Position numbers and translations under genes: made by a program
Part shown: positions 42,981 to 53,995 of the stretch, one piece after another
How positions within the stretch are numbered: the first letter of the stretch is position 1
How the letters are laid out: each line of letters begins with the position of its first letter
NCBI GenBank assembly: GCA_947095585.1
Contig: OX352765.1
Coordinates: 62,697,719-62,761,718, forward strand
DNA from: Nephrocerus scutellatus
Taxonomy: Eukaryota; Arthropoda; Insecta; Diptera; Pipunculidae
Length of the DNA: 64,000 nt
Direction of reading: 5' to 3'
Notes under the pieces: model-generated
Seen by the model: the letters and a program-made list of their open reading frames with translations, nothing else
The model's database searches: none
What the model was told of the DNA's origin: nothing

Positions 42981-43815
42981 AATTGGTCGTCAAAAAAATT
43001 TTCATTTTGCTTCTTCATAAACCAGAACCATTTCAATTTTCTCTTGTATAGTTAAATACACCATTCTAAAGTAGTATTAATAGCCTAACACAGATATTGT
43101 TGTTTTCGAAATAATCTTCAAGCTGAATCGGTATTTTTGAAACAAAATAGAAAAACATTCATTAATTTAAAAGCAGATTTAATCGCCTGATCCTGAAAAA
43201 CGTTGTATTTTTATTGCAAACGTATTGCAGAATTATTCATAGGTTCTCAGTAGGAGTAATCGAAAAATTGAGTATCTTCTTACGGTGCCATCTATCATGA
43301 ATCGAAAAAAATGTTTCAGACTTTTAGCCGTAGAATCCAAATTTGCAATAAAAAATAGGGGTTCCAATTTAAATTTTAAAAGGTAGCCCCACCCCACCTA
43401 AAAGGGAGTACCAATTTTAGCACTAATTTATTTCCCCCGCGGAGCCATAAATACGATCTTGGATATTTTTTCCGTAGAGTGCTTATTATCCAAAATATTT
43501 TAAAGTTTCAGCTTAAAATAATCACCCGGTATAAGGGATGATTGTGTTGCTGTTAGCTTTTTATTTCGCAAATTTTTGAACTTAAGGTTTTCTTTTTCTT
43601 TCAGCCGTGAAAGTATACTGCGTTGTACCGTTTCTTTCATCGCCTGACAAAGTCGTTGTGTTTTATCTCGTTTGTATACGTATGTTCTAAGTGAAAAGTG
43701 AAAAGAACCAAATGAACGAAACGAACGAAATGAACGGATCTTTTGAATGGCTCTTCGTCGTGACTGAACCAAATGATTTTAGTAAACTCAAGAGATCCAT
43801 TTTTCCCACCTCTAT
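42352..43815. mobile_element. hAT-like non-autonomous element with 8-bp TSD
   Basis: The ends TAGAGCTGAG and (reverse complement) TAGAGGTGGG are similar, and eight-base TTCTGCAT direct repeats flank the element, as in hAT transposons. No hAT transposase is visible. A TA-flanked MITE (42786-43529) is nested inside. It sits in the RNase H to integrase region of the BEL element. Confidence 0.75.
42786..43529. mobile_element. intact long-TIR MITE (TA-flanked)
   Basis: CCGGGTGATTTTTTAAGCTG at the left and its near-complement at the right define imperfect inverted repeats of at least 120 bp, continuing to CTCCTACTAAGAACCTATG (left) and CATAGGTTCTCAGTAGGAG (right). TA lies at both borders (42784, 43530), as in Tc1/mariner-derived MITEs. 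It is the undisturbed form of the chimeric copies at 30731 and 36758. Confidence 0.85.
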
Positions 43816-43902
43816 TCTGCATCTGACTTGAGTCACACAAACTTATGGTTATCAACTCACAATGAAATTATATCAATATCAATGAAAACAGTAAAATCAT
43901 AA

Positions 43903-44523
43903 GTGCTAAATCCATTCTTTGATAAGCAAGGCATCCTTAGAGTCGGGGACAGACTGCCTAATGCGGATATTCCATTAAATCAAAAACATCAGATGTTACT
44001 TCCAACTGGTCATCTGACAGATTTATTAGCACAGTATGAACACAGGCACAATTTGCATTGCGGCCAACAATCGCTACTATCAATTTTTCGTTTGAATTAT
44101 TGGCCATTAAGAGGACGAAATCTGGTACTTCGAACAGTGCACAGTTGTATTCGCTGCTACAAAACCAAACCTAAATCGATACAACAGTTGATGGGTAATT
44201 TACCTCAACAAAGGGTGGAACCATCAAGACCGTTCAACACCAGCATAGACTTTTTTGATCCATTTTTTATAAAACCTGCTTTAAAACGTGGAAACAATTC
44301 TGTCAAGGCTTATGTGGGTACGTTCATATGTTTTGCCTCTAAGGCGATGCACATCGAGCTCATTGGCAATTTGACCACAGAGTCTTTCATCGGTGCACTA
44401 AAACGATTTGTTGCACGACGCGGCAAATGTTCAAGAATTTATTGCGACAATGCAACCAATTTTACTGGAGCTAAAAAAGAACTCGACAATTTCAGGAAGT
44501 TTTTTAACTCTCATGAAAATTAA
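43903..44523 (+). pseudogene. BEL/Pao integrase, 3' half of the element
   Basis: Encodes the start of BEL integrase: PFFDKQGILRVGDRLPNA, the zinc domain (HRHNLHCGQQ and CIRCYK), then the core with the first catalytic aspartate in SIDFFDPF and the second in YCDNATNFTGA. It stops at 44521 soon after; the glutamate and the C-terminal domain are missing. The adjoining 44524-44600 has no clear continuation. It is the downstream part of the BEL copy that starts at 39935. Confidence 0.85.
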
Positions 44524-44779
44524 ACTAGCATCATGAATCATGGAGTAATCAAACGGGTAGTTCACAAATTGTGTCCATTTCCAACTTCGGATGAATAATT
44601 AATTTACATATTTTATCAATATCAATTAATTTACTATGCATTAATTATTTATATTTTTATCACTCAAGTAGTATTGTGGACACATGGAAACTTTCTCTTT
44701 CCACAAAATCATTTGTATATTTAAATTGATCACGATAATTTGCAACTTGTATTTATTCCCTCAGGAGCTGCGCCCGGTA
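44524..44779 (+). other. BEL 3' non-coding remnant
   Basis: AT-rich sequence between truncated integrase and 3' LTR. No good purine tract is visible next to the LTR (GAGCTGCGCCCGGTA), so the polypurine tract may be lost. Confidence 0.5.
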
Positions 44780-45106
44780 TGTTTGCTGTCGCACTGATTT
44801 CGTGATCCATTTAAATTCAGTAAAGGGTTTTTTTAGGTTAAGATTTCAAACGTCAAACCCAAAATATGAATGTCAGACACATTTAATTAATGTAAAATGA
44901 ATTATTACTGCTAACACCGTCCAGTAGATGTCGGGGAGGATATAAACAGAATTTAGCAGTACATTTCTTAGTACTTGGTGTTGTTCTCCCTCTTCTTTCT
45001 TTGTTAGTAAACTAATTACATGTGAAAAATTTATGTCTGCACTAAATATTGAAAAAATTAATAATCACAAGAGAAAAACAAATTATTATTGTTGTTTTAA
45101 ATAACA
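44780..45106 (+). repeat. BEL 3' LTR (327 bp)
   Basis: It starts TGTTTGCTGTCGCACTGATT, ends TGTTTTAAATAACA and is followed by AAGTC (45107-45111), repeating the five bases before the 5' LTR. It is about 37 bp shorter than the 5' LTR and clearly diverged from it. Confidence 0.85.
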
Positions 45107-45315
45107 AAGTCTTATAGTCAGATCGTAGTCCGTCATACCGAATTTCATACAAATCGGTTGAAAAGTGACTTATTTCCCGAAATTCAATTCCCTTATGCCC
45201 CAGTATCCAAAAATTTCCATAAAAACAACACTTATACTCGCACCTTAGTCCTGCCTACCGAATTTCATAGAAATCGCTTGAGAAATGGCTTAAGACCCAA
45301 AATTCTTACCAAAGT
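45107..45315 (-). repeat. 118-bp satellite, right side of BEL target
   Basis: AAGTCTTATAGTCAGATCGT continues the satellite unit interrupted by BEL at 33907/39934. About 1.7 units follow. Confidence 0.85.
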
Positions 45316-47259
45316 CCACCAATTCTTCCGAATGTAGGCCCAGGTATGTCTTCAATTTATTTCCGTCGTCGGGTTGTTTCCAATATTCTTAAAGAACTTG
45401 ACCCCAATAAAGCAACTGGACCCGACGGTATTCCACCATTATTATTGAAAAGATGTCATCATACTGAAGACAGGTGTTTTTCCGTAAATTTGGAAAATAG
45501 CTAATATTCAACCCGTCCCGAAAAAAGGTGATAAATCTGCACCTACTAACTACCGCCCTGTTGCTCTGTTGTCAGTTTTATCAAAAGTAATGGAATCTAT
45601 CATTAATTTCAAACTAATGAGCTATCTGGATGCTCTTTTATCCGATGTTCAGTATGGATTTCGAAAAAATCGATCTTCAGGTGAACTAATGACGTGCATG
45701 ACTCATTGTTGGGAGCGAAGCATTGAAAATCTAGGCGAAACAAGCGTTGTGTCCTTGGATATTTCTAAGGCTTTTGATAGAGTTTGGCATATTTGTCTTA
45801 TTAATAAGATTCGTGCGCTCAACTTACACCCCTCTCTCATTACATGGATTGAGGATTATTTATGGAACCGCAAAATAAAAGTAGTATTGAATGGTTTTTC
45901 CTCATCTTCGCATGAGATCAATGCTGGCGTTCCTCAAGGGTCATCCTTATCGCCTACATTATTCTTAATATATATCAATGACTTGTTGTATCCTACATCA
46001 TGTGATATCCACTCATTTGCTGATGATATGACGTTATCGGCTTCCATGGAGTTTGTTAGTCAAAAAGAATGCAATTCTCGTTTGATTGGTTCGCGTGAAT
46101 TAATGAGTTCGACAATTCTGTCGAACATTCAAGTCATTCTTGATTGGGGCAGATCTAATAGGGTGGAATTTACCCCAAATAAATTCCAGGCTTGTCTTTT
46201 TTCTCTAAAGGGAATTCAACATTACGTAGCACTAGTAATTAATGGTGCCACTATTGCGAGATCAGTTTCACTTAAGACGTTAGGTTTGAAAGTTTCTAGT
46301 GAACTTTCCTGGAAGAAACATATTTATGAAATCTCAAAAAGAGCAAGCCAATGCTTGGGCTTTATAAGACGTTGTAACTTTTACTTTAGCCCCTCTGAAG
46401 TATTAAGATTATATAAATCTTATGTTAGACCAATTTTAGAATTTAATTCATTTGTGTGGGGTGGGGCTCCAAGATCGCATTTGGTTCATCTTGATGGTGT
46501 TCAGAATAGAGTTATCCGTTTGATAAACGATGTAACCATTACTCCATCTCTTGATTCTTTGGAGCATAGACGTAATGTTGGAGCTTTATCTGTTTTCTAC
46601 AAATTTTACAACGGTAGATGTTCTTAAGAAACCCGTTCTATATTCCCAGTTCCTTTTGTCAGCAACGTTAACACTCGTTTGAGGTCTAATCAATATAGAT
46701 TTGCCTTAAAACCGTTTTCATGTAGAACCCAACACTTCAAATCGTCTTTTTATCCGAGAGTGACTTCGATGTGGAATCAATTGGTCGAAACCGTATTTCC
46801 TGAATTTTATAATTTACAGGCCTTCAAAATAGCTGTCAACAACTTCCTGAAGGACGAGCGTAGTGTTCATTAGAGGATACGATTATTTTATATAAAAAAA
46901 ATTATTATTGATTGTATTTTTTATGTTATTTATAAAATTTGTTGTTTATTTTGTAATATTTTCTTGGTCAAGGTTTTTTGTAGTTTTCCCTGACCATGAT
47001 TCATTGATAAAAGTATTTGGACTCGCGTCGTTTTAGTTTCGTGTTCGTTTTTTCGTATTGCTTTTTTCAATGAATCAGAGATAAATCTGAGAAAATAAAT
47101 TCAAACCGGCTACAAACGTGAGGAATGTGTTATATTGTAAATCACATTCCTTCGAATTTTTAATTTTAATAAAGGGCATAGCCCAACTTATTGCCGTGAC
47201 GAAAGTCATTCAGGGACTTATCCCTTGGCAATGAGTCTTTAAAAAAAAAAAAAAAAAAA
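45316..47259 (+). mobile_element. jockey-like non-LTR retrotransposon, 5'-truncated
   Basis: RT begins with ILKELDPNKATGPDGIPP (45390), has a deletion/shift near 45460, then a 352-codon frame at 45569-46627. Its motifs are SKVMESIINFKL, YGFRKNRSSGEL, LDISKAFDRVWH, AGVPQGSSLSPTLF and FADD at 46016-46027. A stop at 46625 separates the C-terminal tail (TSMWNQLVETVFP; stop 46871). The 3' untranslated region ends in a poly(A) run at 47241-47259. The endonuclease is missing. The long intact RT frame and good poly(A) tail suggest a fairly young insertion. Confidence 0.85.
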
Positions 47260-47545
47260 GAGATTCCAGAATCTAACGACCATATCCCAGAATTCCTATA
47301 GGAAGAAATTTTATAGTTGGATCGTAGTCCTACATACCGAACCGAAATTCATACAAAGGACCTAATGCCCGTATTACAGATTTTCCGTAGGAACAAGTCG
47401 CATCTTCATCCTGCATATCGAATTTCATAGAAATCGCTTGAGAAATGGCTTATCTCCCGAAAGTCCTAATGACCGTATTACAGTGAAAAAGTGTCTGAAA
47501 AGTAACAAGTTTTATAGCCGCACCTTAGTCTAGCATAATTTGAAC
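47260..47545 (-). repeat. 118-bp satellite, about two units
   Basis: TTATAGTTGGATCGTAGTCC, CATACCGAACCGAAATTCAT and GAAATCGCTTGAGAAATGGC repeat the unit in minus orientation, immediately after the jockey poly(A). Confidence 0.8.
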
Positions 47546-47859
47546 GGAAGTTTGATCAAGTTGTATATGGTTCATGTGGTTTTTCATATAATTGAGTAAT
47601 GTATCGATTTCTTTTGAAAAAAGAATTTTTCTAAGTGGTTTGATGGATGTCATGGGATAAATTAGTTTCATATGAAAGGTAATACCTTTCTAAACATAAA
47701 ACAATTGAGCGAGCGAAATCACATCATCAGCTATTTTATATGAAATCATTTGTAATGAGTATAAATTGATCCACATTCCATGTTATTTGGGACAAGCCCA
47801 TAAAAATAGTATGAAAAATATTTTTTGACTCTAAATATTCTGAGGTAGGTTTGCTTGCT
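47546..47859 (-). repeat. diverged copy of the 365-bp repeat, plus flank
   Basis: TTTTTCTAAGTGGTTTGATG at 47625 is the reverse complement of a stretch at 60308-60328, and AAAGGTAATACC is also shared. The rest is unassigned. Confidence 0.5.
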
Positions 47860-48358
47860 ATTTTTTAAATTCTCTATATTAACTTCACTTGCCCGTGGCT
47901 GGCTGGCTGGCTGGCCAAATCTTGTGATCAATTTTTAACCCACTTCCTACAGCCCGATTTTATTGAAATTTTGAACACATGTATATCTCCCAAGACAACA
48001 CTCTATTAAAATTTGAGGCCCCTCGGGCTGCGGGGTCGGGGGGCTCTCATACAAATATTTTACAAAATTTACCCGATTTTCTTTAAATTTTGTACACATG
48101 TGTCTTCGATGGAAAACACTTTTTGTAAAAATTTGGAGCGATCGGCCCCTTGGGGACCCCAATATACAATTTTTAAATATCGCTATATCGCATCAGATCA
48201 CGGCAAAGTCTGAGCTCTGTGCTTTGTGAGCAGCGCTGTTCGCTGCCGCTGCGTCATTTGTGAATGATTTTGCCACAAGCCGAGCACGCAGTGTGTGTGT
48301 GTGGGTATCCCGATTAGAGAATTTACAAGAAAAATTTTAATTTTTATGGGTTTTTTTT
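47860..48358 (-). mobile_element. CACATGTG element, near-complete, minus
   Basis: Starts TTTTAAATTCTCTATATTAACTT-type end and finishes GAGAATTTACAAGAAAAATT then TTTTTATGGGTT. Nearly identical to 3396-3925 except for a GGCTGGCTGGCTGG run at the 3' end and a shorter GT run. Confidence 0.8.
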
Positions 48359-48374
48359 ATTATTATCCTTTATA

Positions 48375-48575
48375 TTATACCAATTAACACCCAAACCTCC
48401 TTCAAACCACTGATAAAAATGAGTTCTCGAAAAAAAACTCCAAATTTTGAAAGCTCCTACCTCATAAGGGAGGCGTCTCCCCCAAACAAGATGGCGGATT
48501 TCGAGTCTGCCCAATAAGGGCTTTCAGAAAAGGGGTTTCTCAAACCCCTGACCCCTCGATCGCTATACCACAGTT
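48375..48575 (-). repeat. copy of the 365-bp repeat (partial)
   Basis: ATACCAATTAACACCCAAAC, AACAAGATGGCGG and AGTCTGCCCAATAAGGGCTT match 59930-60070 and 60290-60445. Confidence 0.7.
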
Positions 48576-48633
48576 CAGCCTAAGCCTTCATTTATGCAGT
48601 TTTCTATACAAATAGCATTCGTTTTTGACTAAC

Positions 48634-49533
48634 CTTGTAACACATATATTATCCGAAACAGATTTGTTAGCGAAACACATACAAGCAAGGCATCTTAGTG
48701 CGGGTTTCTGCAAAACTTCATTATTTGAGCTAATAACACGTGCCAAGTAAGGAATACTGCCGGCCTTGTATAACAACATTTGATCATTGAAGGTATGACA
48801 GAGTGGAACTAAAATGCTTGTAACATAAGCCTGCGTTTGTATCGAACTTTCTGGAGATGCTAAGCCTAAAATGAGTACATAGTAATATTCAGAAAATGTA
48901 TTGTTCAAAACAATTTACTTAGCAAATATGATACTGATCCTGAATTTGAGTATAATTGTGTAACTGGTGCAAAAGGAAATTGAAATATGGACCGCAAAGT
49001 GCATAGACAGAGTTCAATAAATTTTTTGTTGATGTTTGGTATTAAAATTTGGGAAATTAGTACTGGAACAACGTTGAAATCGTTAACCAACGACTGGATT
49101 TGATCAACAGATCCTTTGGCCAATGAACCTGTTTGAAGTAAAGTATATTTAAAACCAGTAGTTAAAATAAACTGGTAATAGTATTAACTTACCCACTATT
49201 ATTAGTGCATCTAGACGTATTCCAATATCTAACTCATTATTAGAAAATATTTCTATCAGCTGTGGAACAATGCCCTTTGATATTACTAACGCTTTTTCAC
49301 GGTTACTTCCAATTACAGCATCCTTAATCTGGACTAAAGCAGCTTCGCACTCAGACTTGTTCAGGATATTTAGTCTATCAACATAAAATCGACAACCCGT
49401 ATCCTAAAAATATTTACTAGGTATAATTGCGATTTAAAATTCAGTTATATAATTTTATCTTTTACAATAAATGTCATTGTAAAAAATCCGAATACCCAAT
49501 TATAACATTTACCGTAGCACATATAGTTGGCAT
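48634..49533 (-). CDS. ARMC8: ARMC8 orthologue, N-terminal exons 1-4 (partial gene)
   Basis: Armadillo-repeat protein 8 is a core scaffold subunit of the GID/CTLH E3 ubiquitin ligase. Four exons join in frame: 49513-49533, 49193-49403, 48919-49128 and 48634-48865, giving 224 codons plus two bases. Every intron has GT-AG ends (GTAAATG, GTAAGT, GTAAAT, GTTAGT) and phases fit at each join. The product shows IKDAVIGSNREKALVISKG, VGSLAKGSVDQIQSLV, KFIELCLCTLRSIFQFP and ALRCLACMCFANKSVSDN, in the order and spacing of the ARM repeats of animal ARMC8. ATG at 49533 is the first in frame. The family is normally about 650-700 residues; the remainder would lie below 48634 but I find no further exon there. 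Introns are about 53-110 bp, in contrast to the possible huge next intron. Confidence 0.85.
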
Positions 49534-49660
49534 ATCGAATTTGATTAATTGTATAAAATAATTATCTTATTTCTACAAATGTTTCCCGAAAAATATTACA
49601 AAAACTAAACATTGCGCACTAAATACACGTACGGAAGTAAATTTAACTATTTTAAGAGCT
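49534..49660 (-). promoter_or_regulatory. ARMC8 5' untranslated/promoter region
   Basis: AT-rich sequence upstream of the ARMC8 start codon. No clear TATA box or initiator can be assigned by eye. Confidence 0.35.
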
Positions 49661-50095
49661 AATAAAATATACGACACAACGGCTAAACAACCGCTGTTTC
49701 GCCTTTTTATTCAAAAGCCGCATAAATTCTTTTTGTGTGTCTGGCTTGGCTTCACAATCATAGTCCCAATCTACACGCTGAAGAATCCTACCATGAAATC
49801 TGAAATCTATAAAGGCAACAGAGAAGGGTAAAGAAAATAAATATAACTGTATTTTAATTGAATTCGAATTGGGAATTACAACAATTGCACTATCTATATA
49901 TTTATTGGAATAAGCAAAACCTGCTGTTTTTGGCTGGTTTTGACATTCGGATTCAGATTCCAAACAAAATACAGCTACAATTGCACTGACGAATTCCTTC
50001 TTTGGAATTTGAAAACCTGCTGTTTGGAAGGTTTTGGCTGGTTTTGACATTCGAATTCGGATTGGGATTCCAATAAAATACAGCTTATATATCTC
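49661..50095. repeat. GGTTTTGGCTGG dispersed repeat, two partial copies
   Basis: AACCTGCTGTTT..GGCTGGTTTTGACATTCG occurs at about 49918 and 50020, with GAATTCCTTCTTTGGAATTT between. The same family, in the other orientation, forms a direct pair at 54905-55165. Confidence 0.7.
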
Positions 50096-50293
50096 CCGAA
50101 CCGTCGTGGTCAGACTTGTGCATGAAATTTTTTTAAGTTTCTTCTTTCCTCCATTCGAAATTTTTGACGTCCTGTTTACTCTTTTCGTCAACCACACGGT
50201 CGCTACGACACACGAACGGAATGTTTCAGCACACGATTACGCGCCATCTCCACGTCAAATAACAATAATGCTACAATAAAATAAATTGCTAAG
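50096..50293 (+). promoter_or_regulatory. possible 5' untranslated exon of the downstream gene
   Basis: A less AT-rich, apparently unique segment ends at AAATTGCTAAGG|GTGAGT (50282-50299), a good splice donor on the plus strand. It holds only short open frames (for example from 50221). It lies in the gap between divergent host genes and could be a first exon or a bidirectional promoter region. This is inference only. Confidence 0.25.
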
Positions 50294-50299
50294 GGTGAG

Positions 50300-50491
50300 T
50301 AAAATTATGGAGTTATCGCTGAATAAAACACATGGCAAAAATTAAATAAAAATTTTTAAAAAATATGATATCGTATATGGGAAAACATGATTATACTGTG
50401 AAATAACCCTATTTCAATTACATAATTTGACGATTATAACCAAAAAAACAATGTAAAAATAAAAGATTGTTAATATTATTTATTTATTAAT
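50300..50491. other. AT-rich spacer, nothing recognised
   Basis: No repeat or coding signal seen. Confidence 0.3.
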
Positions 50492-51001
50492 TCATCATCA
50501 TATTTGGCTCTACAACCGGGGTCCGGTCCTGGCCTCCCGCATAAAGTCTCTCCACCGGTCCCGATTTCGAGGCGATGTCATCCAGTTTGGCATCCCTAAA
50601 CTCTGGGTGTTCTGGTCTACGGCATCCTTCCAGCGTAGGCTTGGCCGGCTTCGCTGTCGTGTTCCATAAATCCTACCATAAAGAACTTTCCGAGCAGGAT
50701 CCTCTTCGCTCATGCGAGCTAGGTGTCCTGCCCACCGGAGCCTACCGAGCTTAATTTTCTTCACGATGTCAACATCGTGGTAGCGCTCGTAGATCTCATC
50801 ATTCTGTGTAGAGTCTCCGGAATCGTCCTTCCTCACACACGGGGCCAACAATTCACGGTAAGACTTTTCTCTCAAACGCGTCTAAGAGGTCAGAATGCTT
50901 TTTGCTAAGCACCCAAGTCTCGGATCCATATGTAAGTACTGGTATGACCATTGTCAGCAGCTTGGGTGTTATGGTTAAGTTTCTGGATTTGAAGAGTCTT
51001 A
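50492..51001 (-). mobile_element. RTE-like 3' end, second copy, minus
   Basis: On the minus strand it repeats the 3' end of the element at 92-940 (RLRWAGHLARMSEEDPA, RPSLRWKDAVDQ) with the (ATG)n tail at 50492-50500. Frameshifts lie near 50810 and 50870. It is cut at 51001, about 50 bp from the maT element. Confidence 0.8.
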
Positions 51002-51051
51002 TTATTTATTACCCAGTTAATGGAGTTTTTATTCATGATTTTATGGAATAG

Positions 51052-52330
51052 TACGGGTGACTGACACGAAGTGTTACCAACTTCAGACTGTCATTGCTGT
51101 CAAACCAGTGATGACAGAGCGTTTAAATTTACACTAATGATAGTTCATTCCATTGTACAAGCTTACAGAAGCATTTTAGTGGGAAATATTCAGAGAAAAG
51201 TTATCCGCAATGGAATTAAAGCGTAATAGTGTGATTGCTCTATATTTGACTGGAAAACCACAGCCGCAGATTGTTAACTAGTTAAAACATCTGCATGTGA
51301 ATAAAATGTTTGTGTATCGCACCATAAATCTTTATAACGATACTGGCAGCATTGCAAAACGCAAAACGTGTACCGAAACGCACTGCAACATCGCCGGATA
51401 TCATTCGGAAAGTGAAGGCCAAATCGGCTCGGAATCCGCGCCGTAGCGGCAGAAAAATGGCTCGTGAAGCGAACATTTCGCACGAACGAATGCAGCACAT
51501 ATTGAAAGATCATCTTGGACTAAAGGCCTTGAAATTCCAAAAAACACATAGTCTCACCGATGCTCAAAAAAGGTTAGATGGGAAATAGCAAAGGAGTTGT
51601 TACGCTTGCACGAAAGTGGCGATTTGCCGAATTTGATTTTCTCCGATGAGTCACCGTTCGTTATTGAGCAATATGTGAAGAAGCAAAACGACCGGATTTA
51701 CTTGCCCGGCCGTTCTACTGAAAATATGGACCAACGGATTGCCACTCGAAACCAAGCACCGCCGATGGTGATGGTTTGGGCCGCCGTAACGGCCGAAAGT
51801 CGTTCACCGCTCGTTTTTTTGGGCCGTGGCATCAAGATAAATTTATCGGGATCATTTGTGGACGGGAGCGTTGAAGCCTTGGGCACAAAAACATTTCGGC
51901 CGCAGAGCCTGGACATTCCAACAGGAGTCGGCGCCGAGTCATAAAGCGCGCGTCAATCAAGATTGGCTGAAAAACAACGTTCCGCGGCTCACTTCCACTG
52001 CCCAATGGTTATTAAATTCACCGAAAATTCGCTAGATTTCTTGGTTTGGGGTATTTTGAAGAGCAAGGTTGGGACAAGAAAATACCAAGGTGTCGATCAT
52101 CTCAAGCTAACGCTTCGCCGGGAATGGACCAAAATACCACAGAGCCTCTTTCGTGCTGCATGCAATAGCTTTATCGGCCGTTTGAAAGCCATAATCGCGG
52201 CTAAGGGTGGCCAAATCAAAAACTGTTAATGCAATTAGAAAATTTAAATATTTGTGAATATTTTTTACTTTGATTCAATAAAATTCATCAACGTTTGTTT
52301 TTTGGTAGCACTTCGTGTCAGTCACCCGTA
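51052..52330 (+). mobile_element. maT-like transposon, near full length, degenerate
   Basis: Terminal inverted repeats CGGGTGACTGACACGAAGTG (left) and CACTTCGTGTCAGTCACCCG-like (right) are flanked by TA. Transposase starts at ATG 51210 (MELKRNSVIALYLTGKPQPQ), with a stop at 51280. It continues in shifted frames through PKRTATSPDIIRKVKAK (HTH), FSDESPFVIEQYVKKQND (first aspartate), VMVWAAVTAES and a TFQQESAPSHKAR-like segment near 51918 in which the second aspartate reads glutamate, to LDFLVWGILKSKVGTRKYQG (third) and CNSFIGRLKAIIAAKGGQIK. It is the same family as 24116-24888. Multiple breaks mean no active product. Confidence 0.85.
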
Positions 52331-53009
52331 TAAATTTTGCATTTTAAAATCGTGCATTAGAAAAGTTAAATGGCTGCACTAAGTAGATTTCCTTGCAAAA
52401 GCGTAAATATAAAAGTTATTTTATTCACAAAAAAATCATAAAGTTAACTTAATACCAAAAGTAGTTATAGTATTTTTATATCATGTTATGTACTAATTAT
52501 AAAGCAAATATAAATGTTTTAATTTTTATGAAGTAGGAGCTATATCAAAACAAATTCGAACACATGTGTTTTTGTTGCATCTGTATCATAACGTAATATG
52601 TGCTCTAAATATTGAGTTTGGAAGTGCATTAATTCGGGTTTCATTCATAACGCCCACTACTATGTACATATGTTCTAAATTTTCTTTTCCTCCGTCTCGG
52701 TGATTGCAGTGCGACCCAAAACTTCAATTTCAAATTTCCTCATTTTTATTTTTGCTGACCTTGATCGCACAAATAATCCTACAATATTTTCCTTTCAACT
52801 AGGCTCACATTTGTTGTAGCATAATGCTACAAGAAATGTAAATGCCCGTATACGTGTACATGCAGCCAAGCAAATTATTTTATTGTACCATTATTGGTAT
52901 TTGACATGGAAACGGTGCGTTACTTCTCTTAATGAACGGAATAAGCGAATCAAATAATTATATGTCAAAAACTTCAGCAACTCGTTTTCATTACCTTTCA
53001 TAACGTGGA
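52331..53009. other. AT-rich interval without recognised features
   Basis: Only short open frames. No terminal repeats seen. Confidence 0.35.
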
Positions 53010-53995
53010 TGTTACCCTGCTCTCACAGAGAAAAACTTAAGACTTCAGAATAAATAAATTTAAACCTTAGCTGTATTTCTTTAAAGTTTATAAACTTAAG
53101 AACTAAGATCTACCAACATAACGAGCAGAAATTTGTTTTTGTCAAAACCAAAATCCATACATTTCTGTAACTCTAGTCTTAAGTTTTTTATTGTGAGAGC
53201 GCTGTAAGGGCTTTATGTATTCATTTCATTCATATTCTAAAGTTAAAGTTTTAAGTCTGAAGACTTAACTCTTAAAACTTAAACCTTAGAAGAGCTCGCA
53301 CAATGAATACATATGCTATATTGCTTTGGCAAAGCCAGCTTGGCTTTACTTTAATTATCAAAGCAACAGCTTTTGGTTTTACCGCCTAACGGTGAGCACC
53401 ATAACTATAAAATGTCTTTAGTTTCTTAATCCTAAAAATTTTTTGGATTTACTTTCGGCTTTATGCTTATGCGATTATTGTTGTAAGCCAAGCTGGCTTT
53501 GCTAAAGCAAAATAGCAATAAAGTTTATGTTGTGACAGCAAAGTTTTAAGTTGTGACAAGCTTCATTTTTATTTTAAAATTTGAAGACATAGCAACAACA
53601 AAAAAAAATATTTCACATCCGTTTCAAAATGTTACGAACTTTATTTTATATTTCTTCAAAAGTTTGTTAACTTAAGAACTAACATCTACCAACATAACCA
53701 GCGGAATTTTTATTGTCAGAACCAAAATCCATACATTTCTGTAACTCTTAAGTCTTGAGTTTTAAATTGTGAGAGCGCCCTTACCCTGCTCTCACAATAA
53801 AAAACTCAAGATTTAAGACTTAAAACTTAACCAATAGAAGAGCTCGCACAATGAAGACATAAGTTTTAAGTTCTGACAGCAAAGTTTAATATTGTGACAA
53901 GCTTCATTTTTATTATAATTATTGAACATATAACAACAACAAAAAGAAATATTTCACATCCGTTTCAAAATTTATTGTGGGAGCACCCTTAACTG
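53010..53995. mobile_element. cluster of MITE-like foldback repeats
   Basis: CCCTGCTCTCACA.A.AAAAACTTAAGACTT starts at 53016 and again at 53784; its complement (TTGTGAGAGCGC) is at 53190 and 53761. Inner blocks such as TACCAACATAAC, AAAATCCATACATTTCTGTA and CAACAACAAAAA recur. GGCAAAGCCAGCTTGGCTTT (53324) and AAGCCAAGCTGGCTTTGC (53485) form a further inverted pair. At least two related elements appear to be nested or tandem; exact borders need alignment. Confidence 0.6.

Noticed and set aside
43500..43855. Two minus-strand ORFs in the hAT-like element as transposase
   Set aside because: They are short, low in complexity (RSFRSF repeats) and lack hAT motifs.
49652..50197. 181-codon minus-strand ORF upstream of ARMC8
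   Set aside because: It is largely made of the GGTTTTGGCTGG dispersed repeat, and similar frames appear at 54.9 kb; no conserved domain.
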